Below, piece by piece: positions 21,403 through 28,580 of a DNA stretch of 64,000 nt (positions are counted from its first letter, which is position 1; every line of letters starts with the position of its first letter). The stretch is from assembly GCF_000765215.1 (NCBI RefSeq), contig NZ_JPJE01000009.1, positions 31,156 through 95,155 on the forward strand. Reading direction: 5' to 3'. Made by a program: the position numbers and the translations under genes. Under the pieces are notes generated by a model. The model searched no databases and was not told the origin of the DNA. It saw only the letters and a program-made list of their open reading frames with translations. This DNA is from Eubacterium sp. ER2 (GTDB lineage: Bacteria; Bacillota; Clostridia; Lachnospirales; Lachnospiraceae).

Positions 21403-21429
21403 AATCCGGTTCGATTCCGGTCTGCGGCA
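21403..21429 (+). other. attR: tRNA 3'-end remnant at prophage boundary
   Basis: AATCCGGTTCGATTCCGG followed by TCTGCGGCA has the form of a tRNA T-arm (loop TTCGATT, 4-bp CCGG/CCGG stem) and 3' acceptor strand with discriminator A. The upstream bases do not form the rest of a tRNA. A strong terminator follows at once, as after a tRNA. This is what remains when a phage integrates into the 3' end of a tRNA gene, whose intact copy should lie at the left end. The tRNA identity (perhaps Leu, from GCCGCAG) is a guess. Confidence 0.72.
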
Positions 21430-21433
21430 TTTA

Positions 21434-21459
21434 AAAACCCTTGATTTTTCAAGGGTTTT
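21434..21459 (+). terminator. Host tRNA terminator
   Basis: AAAACCCTTG pairs perfectly with CAAGGGTTTT around ATTTTT, and is followed by ATTTTT. It begins five bases after the tRNA-like 3' end, so it is probably the native terminator of the interrupted tRNA gene. Confidence 0.85.
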
Positions 21460-21514
21460 ATTTTTCTTCCGATGCTTGTCTATATACTGCTTTCAGTACG
21501 TTGTCAAATTGCTG

Positions 21515-21636
21515 TATAATTTAGATACAATGAATGAGGAGTTATTCGAGGTGGTAAATTTCGTTGCAACCACGCACCCTTTGGGTCAAAAGAGATGCAG
21601 GAGAGGCGATGCCTGCCGAATAACTTCTCATTTTTT
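21515..21636 (+). ncRNA. Candidate small structured RNA with its own promoter and terminator
   Basis: A TATAAT box (21515-21520) is followed by an RNA of about 110 bases. A 13-bp stem closes it, GAGGAGTTATTCG (21536-21548) with CGAATAACTTCTC (21617-21629), one G-U pair, directly followed by ATTTTTT. Inside are three possible hairpins (GTGGT/ACCAC, ACCC/GGGT, GCAGG/CCTGC), giving a multibranched fold. The -35 region is weak. An open frame crosses it but has no ribosome binding site. I do not recognise the family. Confidence 0.5.
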
Positions 21637-21704
21637 GCAAATATTGGAATTTATGGATACCATCAGCCAAGCAGCGGCCGGTGGTTTTCTTATAGAGCTT
21701 TTTC

Positions 21705-22283
21705 CTACGTCCGGCAGTCCCCGATGTCATAGAGGATAAAAATTCCATCCTCCGGGGGCCACTGGGTGTACTGCGCCTCATCGGCCAGGTCGCTGGTCAG
21801 GATTAGGATGGAGTTCAGGCCGATACGGCCCTCATCAAGACCCTTTTCCTCATTTTCCAGCAGGGTGAAGCAGAGACTGACAGAATAGCTCCCCTTATCC
21901 GTGAGCACGTTGTAATTTTTTTCCATATATTCCGAGAGCATGCCGCTTTCGTATGCTGCCGTGCACTGCACGCTTGTGGATGTGCCCTGATAGAAAGTAA
22001 AGAACTCGTCTGCCTTTTCGTCGAAATCAGGCAGTGCGGCCGTGTCATCGCAGAACATGGATTTAAATGCTTCTCTGTCGCCTGCGTCCAGAGCCGGCAG
22101 GATCTGGTCTTCAAAGACCGTCCCGGTCATGTGGGCGCGGGGATTGGCGCCGGTGGCAATCTCTACAACAGAGCGGACCATGTCTGCGGCTGTGCCGACC
22201 GCCTGACAGCCGCTCAGGCAGAGGGAAGCGGACAGGAGTGTGCAGGGCAAGATGTATTTTCGGATGTGTTTCCCCTTTTTCAT
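21705..22283 (-). CDS. Secreted lipoprotein, DUF5104-like
   Basis: This 192-residue protein has a signal peptide with lipobox LCLSGC (Cys26), so it is lipid-anchored outside the membrane. The mature part has an alpha+beta SnoaL/NTF2-like look (LPALDAGDREAFKSMFCDD, FYQGTSTSVQCTAAYESGM), as in DUF5104 lipoproteins of clostridia. Function is unknown. Read leftward, it ends about 70 bases from the structured RNA, facing the prophage. Confidence 0.72.
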   Translation of the reverse strand: MKKGKHIRKYILPCTLLSASLCLSGCQAVGTAADMVRSVVEIATGANPRAHMTGTVFEDQILPALDAGDREAFKSMFCDDTAALPDFDEKADEFFTFYQGTSTSVQCTAAYESGMLSEYMEKNYNVLTDKGSYSVSLCFTLLENEEKGLDEGRIGLNSILILTSDLADEAQYTQWPPEDGIFILYDIGDCRT

Positions 22284-22369
22284 ATGAACAGTTCCTTTCA
22301 GTCGTGCCTTCTGTTTATATATGTGCCCATTATATCACAGAGAAGGGAGAGGTGTCCCGCCCTTTTGAG

Positions 22370-22444
22370 AAACTGCCGGGCGCAAGCTGCCGGACACCAA
22401 ACTGCCGGCTGCGAAACTGTCGGCTGACAAACTGCCGGGCGGTT
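22370..22444 (+). repeat. Five-unit 15-bp tandem repeat
   Basis: Five consecutive 15-base units share the core AACTGCCGG (units begin at 22370, 22385, 22400, 22415 and 22430) with a variable remainder. It lies in the intergenic region between the divergent lipoprotein and SRAP genes and ends at the -35 box of the SRAP promoter. It does not look coding. Confidence 0.75.
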
Positions 22445-22471
22445 GACATTTGCCAGAAGACCGATTAAAAT
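22443..22471 (+). promoter_or_regulatory. Promoter of the SRAP gene
   Basis: TTGACA (22443-22448), 17-base spacer and TAAAAT (22466-22471) stand about 50 bases before the SRAP start. It is a near-consensus vegetative promoter placed at the edge of the 15-bp repeat array. Confidence 0.75.
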
Positions 22472-22521
22472 GTCAGTTAATTTGAAAAATCAAAAATGCT
22501 GTGCAGGGGAGGAGGAAGGCC

Positions 22522-23169
22522 ATGTGCGGGAGATATTACATAGATAAAAGGGTAGAGAGCGCGCTGCCGGTAGATGCGGGCCTGGGGCCGGCGGACACCC
22601 TTGGGTGGCGGGAGTTTTTGAAAAAGAGTGCGGGGGATGTGTGTCCCTCGCAGCAGGCGCCTGTCCTGACAGGAGAAGGAGGAGAGCTGCACCTGGAGCT
22701 TATGACCTGGGGTTTCCTGCCCCCTTCAGGAGAGCAGAAGAGGGATGGAAAGGTGCGCCCCGGAGGCCTTCTCATCAACGCCAGGGCGGAGACGGCGCTG
22801 GAGAAGCGGATGTTCCGGGACAGCATAAGGAGCAGGCGGTGCGTGATTCCTGCGGGACACTTCTACGAGTGGGATGAGGACAGGAACAGGGCAGAGTTTT
22901 CAGACTGTGAGTCGCCGCTTCTCTACATGGCGGGATTTTACCGGTATTTTCAGGAGGAGAAGAGGTTTATCATCCTGACCACAAAGGCCAATGCCTCGGT
23001 GGAGAGGGTGCATGACAGGATGCCTGTCCTTCTGGCAAAAGAGGAGATCGAGAGCTGGGTCTTTGAGGATGAGTTTGTGCCCTTTGTTCTGGGGAGGACG
23101 CCCGGGGAGCTGAAGGTATTCCGGGAGTATCAGCAGACCACTCTGGCAGACCTGGGGCTGGAGCTGTGA
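22522..23169 (+). CDS. SRAP-domain abasic-site DNA-protein crosslink protein (YedK/HMCES family)
   Basis: ATG 22522 gives MCGRYY, leaving Cys2 as the N-terminal residue that crosslinks to abasic sites in single-stranded DNA; the longer frame would hide this Cys. The 215-residue protein holds the other family marks: NARAET (residues about 90-95), RRCVIPAGHFYEW (about 110-122) with the Glu, and VHDRMPVLL (about 162) with the active His. It protects replication forks from abasic-site damage. The next gene is a LysR regulator 46 bases downstream, apparently co-transcribed. Confidence 0.93.
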   Translation: MCGRYYIDKRVESALPVDAGLGPADTLGWREFLKKSAGDVCPSQQAPVLTGEGGELHLELMTWGFLPPSGEQKRDGKVRPGGLLINARAETALEKRMFRDSIRSRRCVIPAGHFYEWDEDRNRAEFSDCESPLLYMAGFYRYFQEEKRFIILTTKANASVERVHDRMPVLLAKEEIESWVFEDEFVPFVLGRTPGELKVFREYQQTTLADLGLEL

Positions 23170-23215
23170 CAGAGCGAAAGAGACAGTGGAGACAAGTGAG
23201 AGAAGGAGAAGGCAG

Positions 23216-24088
23216 ATGGATATACGGGTACTCAGATATTTTCTGACAGTGGTGCGAGAGGAGAATATATCAAAGGCAGCGCAGGCCCTCCACGTCACGC
23301 AGCCTACGCTGAGCCGCCAGATGGCCCAGCTGGAGGAGGAGCTGGGCACCCCGCTCTTTGTGAGGGGAAAGCACCTCACACTGACGGACGCGGGGGTGAT
23401 GCTGAGAAGAAGGGCTGAGGAAGTGGCGGAGCTGATGGACAAGATTGAGGATGAGTTTGCTTCCAGGGAGGAAGTGGGGGGCATCATCTCCATCGGGAGC
23501 GGCGTGCTGAGAAGCTCCCATGTCCTGACCCGGGAGCTCCTTGCCTTTCGGGAAAAATATCCCCGGGTGCAGTACGAGATCTACACAAACACATCTGACT
23601 ACATAAAGGAGAAGCTGGACAGGGGACTTCTGGATTTCGGCCTGCTCCTGGAACCGGTGGACATCAGCAGATACGACTATATCAGGCTGCGGGAGAAGGA
23701 GCGGTGGGGGCTGTTCATACCGGAGGGGCATCCTTTGGCGCAAAAGGAACAGATCACCAGGGAGGATTTGAAGCGGACTCTTCTTATCACCCCCAGCCGC
23801 CAGTCTGTACAGAGCGAGATTTCCAACTGGCTGGGAGAGGATTTCCAGAACCTGGATATCCTGGCCTCCTTTAATCTGATCACCGATATGACAGTCATGA
23901 TGAACACGGGGGAGGCCTGCTTTCTGGCCATAGAGGGGGCCATGGAGTCCTATGTGGGGAGAGGCCAGGTCTTCCGTCCCCTCTGCCCGGAGCTGGCCAC
24001 AGCCTCTGTCCTCGCCTGGAAGCGGTCCCAGCCCTTAAGCGGGGCGGCGGGGAAATTTCTGGAGGAGTTCCGGCAGAGACAGGCATAG
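23216..24088 (+). CDS. LysR-family transcriptional regulator
   Basis: ATG 23216 behind GAAGGAG gives the standard LysR opening MDIRVLRYFLTVVREENISK, with the helix-turn-helix ALHVTQPTLSRQMAQLEEEL. The 290-residue length is normal and the C-terminal substrate domain begins GGIISIGSGVLRSSHV. The effector is unknown. It follows the SRAP gene in the same direction and precedes the heme operon. A role in that operon is possible, but a DtxR-like box there suggests otherwise. Confidence 0.9.
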   Translation: MDIRVLRYFLTVVREENISKAAQALHVTQPTLSRQMAQLEEELGTPLFVRGKHLTLTDAGVMLRRRAEEVAELMDKIEDEFASREEVGGIISIGSGVLRSSHVLTRELLAFREKYPRVQYEIYTNTSDYIKEKLDRGLLDFGLLLEPVDISRYDYIRLREKERWGLFIPEGHPLAQKEQITREDLKRTLLITPSRQSVQSEISNWLGEDFQNLDILASFNLITDMTVMMNTGEACFLAIEGAMESYVGRGQVFRPLCPELATASVLAWKRSQPLSGAAGKFLEEFRQRQA

Positions 24089-24121
24089 AATGAAAATGAG
24101 AATTATTTTCAATGTAAAATA

Positions 24122-24151
24122 TTGACAGAAAAAGGTAACGCATGGTAGTAT
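24122..24151 (+). promoter_or_regulatory. Heme operon promoter
   Basis: TTGACA (24122-24127) and TAGTAT (24146-24151) are 18 bases apart. The start of transcription would fall near 24158, immediately at the GTTAG-N6-CTAAC palindrome. Confidence 0.6.
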
Positions 24152-24158
24152 CATAGCA

Positions 24159-24174
24159 GTTAGGATAAGCTAAC
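24159..24174 (+). promoter_or_regulatory. DtxR/IdeR/MtsR-like operator
   Basis: GTTAGGATAAGCTAAC is an inverted repeat whose TTAGG-N5-CTAA core has the form and spacing of DtxR-family metalloregulator boxes (consensus TTAGG-TTAGC-CTAA). It lies at the predicted transcription start, a repressor position. A second palindrome, ACTAACAGTTAGT, is at 24217-24229. In streptococci the related heme operon is controlled by MtsR, a DtxR-family protein. Regulation is inferred. Confidence 0.5.
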
Positions 24175-24215
24175 TCACTGGACAGTATAGCGGCTGTCTG
24201 GTGAGTTGCTTTTTT
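24172..24215 (+). terminator. Leader hairpin with T-run ahead of the heme operon
   Basis: AACTCACTGGACAG (24172-24185) pairs with CTGTCTGGTGAGTT (24194-24207), 14 bp with two G-U pairs, followed by GCTTTTTT. It sits between promoter and first gene, so it could attenuate the operon, or it could terminate stray transcription from the LysR gene. Confidence 0.6.
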
Positions 24216-24269
24216 GACTAACAGTTAGTTCGGACTAATAAAAATTAGAAATGACGGAGATAAGTGGAT

Positions 24270-24755
24270 ATGAAAATCGCAGGCAGAAAAAAGAAGATAG
24301 TCATTGCCGCTCTCGTCCTTATCCTGGCGGGAGCTGTGGGAATTTACTTTTACACGAGACCCAGGGAAGTGACGAACTACGCGGAGTTTGAGGAGGACCA
24401 GGAGAAGCCGGACAGCCAGCAGGCCCAGAGCGGTGTGACAGACGGGATCGAGATCCCGGGCTACAAATCTGTCACCATCCCGGCGGGTACAAAGGATGTG
24501 TCGGTGGAGCTGGTCAATCCGGAGGAAAATACCGTGTATTTCCAGATTTCCTTCTATCTGCCGGAGACAGACGAGACGATCTACACGTCGAAGCTGATCC
24601 AGCCCGGCCAGCATCTCTATGAGATCACGCTGGATAAAGCGATGGAGGCAGGCGAGTATCCGCTGACCGTCAGATATGAGACCTTCAGCGCGGATGAGGA
24701 GATGGCCCCGAGAAACGGGGCGGAGGTCAACTGTACGCTGATCGTTGAGGGATAG
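24270..24755 (+). CDS. Membrane-anchored extracytoplasmic protein, first gene of the heme operon
   Basis: ATG 24270 is chosen for spacing to GGAG at 24256. The 161-residue protein has one N-terminal membrane segment (residues about 10-28, IVIAALVLILAGAVGIYF) without a lipobox. An acidic linker follows, then a beta-sandwich-like domain (VTIPAGTKDVSVELVNPEEN, QPGQHLYEITLDKAMEAGEY) facing outward. I do not recognise the family. Leading an operon of heme-binding surface proteins, it may be an assembly or anchoring partner. It ends 49 bases before the next gene. Confidence 0.7.
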   Translation: MKIAGRKKKIVIAALVLILAGAVGIYFYTRPREVTNYAEFEEDQEKPDSQQAQSGVTDGIEIPGYKSVTIPAGTKDVSVELVNPEENTVYFQISFYLPETDETIYTSKLIQPGQHLYEITLDKAMEAGEYPLTVRYETFSADEEMAPRNGAEVNCTLIVEG

Positions 24756-24803
24756 AGCCGGGGCGGCGCGCCGCGGCGGAAGAAAAAGAAAAGGAGATGT
24801 ATT

Positions 24804-25754
24804 ATGAGGTTAAAGAAATTGATGACAGGGGCCCTTTCCGTGGCCATGCTGGGGACTATGATGTGCACCACGGCGTTTGCCGCCGACTATACCGACGGAG
24901 ACTACACAGGAGAGATCCATTTCCTCAATGCCAATGGGACCGGGGCTGCCAGCATGTGCGATCCCATCTTTGTGCACGAGGCGGAGGTGACGCTTGACGC
25001 GGACAGCGCGGAGCTGACATTCTATGTGGCCTACCCGATCCCCGCCTTCCCGTCTATGGGTACTGACGGCACGATCCTGGATGTGAAGTTTACGGTAAAT
25101 GACACAGAGTACACAGCGGAGTCTGACATAACGACAAAGCCTGAGAAGGTGTTTGACACAACCTCCAGTCTGTTTGGAATAACCGAAGGGGAGTCCTACC
25201 CGACGCAGGTGCTGACAGTGGACCTTCCAAGAGACGCGGTGGATGACCTGGAGGCCGGAACAGTAGCTGCCTCTGCCTATGTCAATTCCGTGATGAACTC
25301 CACCCAGAACTTCTTTGTCCAGGTGACAGACCTGCAGCCTGTGGGCGGAGAGGAGACCCCGTCAGAGCCCTCTGCGGACACGAAAGATATGCAGATCACA
25401 GCGAATGTGGAGGAGTCAGTCTCCGCGCCAGATTATTCAGTCACGGTTCCTTCTGCTGTTTCGATGGGAACGCTGAGTGCAGAGAGAAACAACGCGATGG
25501 TCTACGCGGTGGATGTGAAGGCCTCTAACCTGAACGGAGAGATTGCTGTCACAGCGCCAGAGTCCGGCAGCCTGACAAGCGATGGAAACACACTGAGCTT
25601 TTCCAACAGCTTTGGGACACAGAATGTCAATGCAGACACGGCAGGCACCAAGCTGAGCGGAACGATCCGCATCGGAAAGGATGCGGTTGCTGCGGCTAAA
25701 GCCGGAAATTACACCGGAACAACAACATTCTCCATTACCTACAAAGGGAACTAA
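24804..25754 (+). CDS. Secreted NEAT-like protein with C-terminal beta domain
   Basis: This 316-residue protein starts behind AAAGGAG and has a signal peptide ending near TTAFAA (residue 26). Residues 28-180 resemble a NEAT heme-binding domain: DGDYTGEIHFLNANGTGAAS, with the SM..PIF segment at the place of the NEAT heme-lip helix. Residues 190-316 form a beta domain (YSVTVPSAVSMGTLSAERNN ... GNYTGTTTFSITYKGN) that recurs inside the next protein. With no anchor it may be a diffusible hemophore. The NEAT assignment is by eye and less certain than the Shp and IsdE calls downstream. Confidence 0.6.
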   Translation: MRLKKLMTGALSVAMLGTMMCTTAFAADYTDGDYTGEIHFLNANGTGAASMCDPIFVHEAEVTLDADSAELTFYVAYPIPAFPSMGTDGTILDVKFTVNDTEYTAESDITTKPEKVFDTTSSLFGITEGESYPTQVLTVDLPRDAVDDLEAGTVAASAYVNSVMNSTQNFFVQVTDLQPVGGEETPSEPSADTKDMQITANVEESVSAPDYSVTVPSAVSMGTLSAERNNAMVYAVDVKASNLNGEIAVTAPESGSLTSDGNTLSFSNSFGTQNVNADTAGTKLSGTIRIGKDAVAAAKAGNYTGTTTFSITYKGN

Positions 25755-25778
25755 AGGAAACGGCAGACGGTAATATGA

Positions 25779-25838
25779 CAGAAATCCTCCGGCTCTTTGC
25801 CTGGGAGGATTTCTGCTGTCATAGAGGTCTGCCTCTAT
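25779..25838 (+). promoter_or_regulatory. Twin hairpins between two heme-operon genes
   Basis: CAGAAATCCTCC (25779-25790) pairs perfectly with GGAGGATTTCTG (25804-25815), then ATAGAGG pairs with CCTCTAT (25821-25838). There is little T-run, so the hairpins are more likely mRNA processing or stabilising structures, or a partial attenuator, that set different levels of the two surface proteins. Confidence 0.55.
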
Positions 25839-25853
25839 TTGACGGAGGGAACG

Positions 25854-28580
25854 ATGAGAAGAAAAAAGACAGGAAAGAGATGGGCGGCGCTGGCCCTTGC
25901 GGCTGTGCTGGCCGCCGGGACGGCGCAGCCCATGGGAGCAAAGGCTGCCGGAGGAACCTACACGGGCAGCGGAACGTTCCACATAGACCAGTTCGGTGAA
26001 TACAACATCAACGCTTCCGTGTCTGTCACGGACGGCGTGATCACCGGCCTGGAGATCACAGGCGACAATTTCGGCGGGACCTATGCGGAGGTCAACAAGG
26101 GCAAGCTTGCCTCCGCCGTGGAGGGGCTGCAGAGCCGCATCATAGGACTGGGGGACACAGACGCCCAGGGCCTGAAGGGGCTGGACGGCGTGTCGGGAGC
26201 CACCTACTCCTCCAACGGCATCAAGGAGGCTGTGGCATCGGCCCTGGGACTTTCCCTGGAGGAGACAGCCCCGGGAGTGCCCTCCCAGACGCCGGTGGCG
26301 GGAACCTACGATATCACTGTGGCGGTGCGCAGCGATGTGGTGGATCACAGCCTTGTGCAGACGGAGACGGCCCCGGCCGTGCTGACCGTGGATGAGAGCG
26401 GGCAGATGACGCTGTCCTACACCATGGTATCCGGCACGGACCAGGAGCCCATGTACATTCTCGGATTTAACGGCTACTACGAGAACAACGACACGGCGGC
26501 CGCACTGACCATGGAGGGCGCCGCCTACAATACAGAGCAGAGGGGGGACTACCAGGTTGTCACAGATGTGTCCTTCCCTCTGACCGGCACTCTGAGCCAG
26601 TATTACTACAACAACACCTGCATTTACGTGCCTGCCATGAGCAATCTGAACGGCGAGATCAATGGCATCCTTTTTGAGAACGGTAAGTTCAGCGTCAAGA
26701 CCATTGTGACTATGTACTGGGATACGCTGACAGCCAGAGAGCAGACCCCTGAGACGCCGGACACCACCCAGGAAAGCATGGATGTGACGGCCAGCGTGGC
26801 GCAGGAGACGTCCGCTCCTTCCTATCAGGTCACCGTGCCCTCGTCTCTGGACATGGGAGCTCTCAGCAGGACCGAGGATAATGTGCAGGAGTACGACATT
26901 ACCGTGTCCTCCCAGGACAAAGAGGGCACTGTGACCGTGACGGCACCGGAGGGCGGCCTTCTGTACGCGGGCAGCCACTCCCTCGCCTTTTCCAATGATT
27001 TCGGCGCCCAGTCCTTCCAGGCAAAGGAGACGAGAGACGCGGGGACCGATGAGGCGGTGCTTGGCGGAAGGATCACCATCGCGGGAGCGGACGTGGCGGC
27101 CGCCGCGCCCGGCAACTACACGGGAACTACTACCTTTTCCATCACCTACAGCAGTGACGGAGGAGGCGGGACAACGGAGCCGGAGGAGCCCCAGCCTGAT
27201 CCGGGGGAGGATCCGGGAGACGGCGAGGAGGGGGAGGACCTGGCAGAGGGAACCTACACTGTGGACGTGGCCCTGTGGCACGCCACCAATGACGCTCCGT
27301 CCATGGGCGATGCGGCCCTGGTTTCCCAGGGAGTGATCGTGGTGGATGAACACGGGGACATGTCCCTGCAGCTCACCTTACAGTCCCTGGACATTTCCGG
27401 CATAGAGGGCTACCTGTACCGGCTGCGGAAGGTAGATATGGACAGCGTGGTGTACAACCAGATGGGCTATCCCTCCTCCTACGAGGCGGCGGACGCGGAT
27501 GTGCTGTCGTATTTCACGGGCGTGTACGACGCCTACAATGACCCGGACTCTCCGTCCTACGATGGGAATACGGAGGGAAAGGAGTACCCGAAGGTCATCT
27601 CCATTCCCATCCAGAAGGATGAGGACATGAATTACGTGGAGATCTACGTGCCTGTCATGGAGGCCATCGGCGCCGGGCAGGGCACCCAGCTGGCCAGGCT
27701 CCACATCGACTGGAGCACACTTCAGGCCGGGGGAACGGCAGTGGAGCCGGAGAACCCGGATCCCGGCGGGGATGAGACGGACATCCGCAATCTGCCGGAC
27801 GGCGTGTACGCGGTGACGGGCCGGATGCTGAAGGTGGACAAGGAGACCCTCTCCATGTCCGACAATGCCATCGACCACACCATCAAGCTGACGGTGAAGG
27901 ACGGGAAGTACGCTCTGACCATGAACTTCCGGGGACTCACCATCGGCACCCAGCTGGGCTATCTGAGCCAGCTTCAGTACTTTGCCACCGGCTACACGCT
28001 GGACCAGTACGGCAATCCGCAGGGAGACCTGCGGGCTGTGACAGTGGACAGCTATCAGCAGAACGAGGACGGCTCCAGAGTCAGCGACCAGTACGGGACA
28101 GACTACCCGGATGAGGTCACCTTTGAGCTCATACCGGAGGCTCTGGAGGACGGCTATGTGCCCCTGCAGGTCTTTGTCCCCATCATGGACGCCATCGCCT
28201 CGGGAACGGGGACGCAGCCTGTGTTCCTGGCTCTTGACTGGGATACGCTGCAGGCCACGACAGACGATGACCCGGCTTTCGACGATGAGGGCCAGACAGA
28301 TGATGAGGAAACAGACGGCAGCGGAGAAGGCTTGCTGACCGGCGGCAGCGGTCTGGGAACATCCACCCTGCCCGGAGGCTCCTCGCTGGGAGGTTCCTCC
28401 CTTGGAGGCTCTTCGCTGGGCGGCTCATCCCTTGGCGGTTCCAGCCTGGGCGGATCCTCTCTGTCCGCGGCCCGGACAGGAGATGAGACGGGTACAGCCC
28501 TCGCCGGATGGGCGGCGCTGCTTGCGGTGGCGGCCGCTGCGGTCGTTCTGGCCTTGCGGCAGAGAAGAGGAAGCAGGTGA
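25854..28580 (+). CDS. Giant surface protein: FMN-binding domain fused to NEAT-like heme domains
   Basis: ATG 25854 follows GACGGAGGGAACG and gives a clean signal peptide (RRKKTGKRWAALALAAVLAA), so the longer frame is rejected. The 908-residue protein holds an FMN-binding domain (about 35-135; DGVSGATYSSNGI with Thr117 in the SGAT site that ApbE flavinylates). NEAT-like modules follow at about 145-300, 465-610 and 640-805 (YTVDVALWHATNDAPSMGDA; VDKETLSMSDNAIDH), with a beta domain at about 315-435 shared with the previous protein. An Asp/Glu linker, LGGSS repeats and a C-terminal helix with RQRRGSR end it. ARTGDETG before that helix resembles a degenerate sortase motif. It stands where Shr stands in streptococci. 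Flavinylation and heme reduction are inferred. Confidence 0.78.
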   Translation: MRRKKTGKRWAALALAAVLAAGTAQPMGAKAAGGTYTGSGTFHIDQFGEYNINASVSVTDGVITGLEITGDNFGGTYAEVNKGKLASAVEGLQSRIIGLGDTDAQGLKGLDGVSGATYSSNGIKEAVASALGLSLEETAPGVPSQTPVAGTYDITVAVRSDVVDHSLVQTETAPAVLTVDESGQMTLSYTMVSGTDQEPMYILGFNGYYENNDTAAALTMEGAAYNTEQRGDYQVVTDVSFPLTGTLSQYYYNNTCIYVPAMSNLNGEINGILFENGKFSVKTIVTMYWDTLTAREQTPETPDTTQESMDVTASVAQETSAPSYQVTVPSSLDMGALSRTEDNVQEYDITVSSQDKEGTVTVTAPEGGLLYAGSHSLAFSNDFGAQSFQAKETRDAGTDEAVLGGRITIAGADVAAAAPGNYTGTTTFSITYSSDGGGGTTEPEEPQPDPGEDPGDGEEGEDLAEGTYTVDVALWHATNDAPSMGDAALVSQGVIVVDEHGDMSLQLTLQSLDISGIEGYLYRLRKVDMDSVVYNQMGYPSSYEAADADVLSYFTGVYDAYNDPDSPSYDGNTEGKEYPKVISIPIQKDEDMNYVEIYVPVMEAIGAGQGTQLARLHIDWSTLQAGGTAVEPENPDPGGDETDIRNLPDGVYAVTGRMLKVDKETLSMSDNAIDHTIKLTVKDGKYALTMNFRGLTIGTQLGYLSQLQYFATGYTLDQYGNPQGDLRAVTVDSYQQNEDGSRVSDQYGTDYPDEVTFELIPEALEDGYVPLQVFVPIMDAIASGTGTQPVFLALDWDTLQATTDDDPAFDDEGQTDDEETDGSGEGLLTGGSGLGTSTLPGGSSLGGSSLGGSSLGGSSLGGSSLGGSSLSAARTGDETGTALAGWAALLAVAAAAVVLALRQRRGSR

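Noticed and set aside
21403..21429. Complete tRNA gene
   Set aside because: Only the T-arm and 3' acceptor strand are present; no D-arm or anticodon arm can be formed from the upstream bases.
21395..21739. 114-codon ORF across the prophage boundary
   Set aside because: It runs through the tRNA remnant, a terminator and the structured RNA, and has no ribosome binding site.
25437..27353. 638-codon minus-strand ORF opposite the heme surface protein gene
   Set aside because: High-G+C antisense shadow rich in Arg, His and Gly; the plus strand has a signal peptide, domain motifs and operon continuity.
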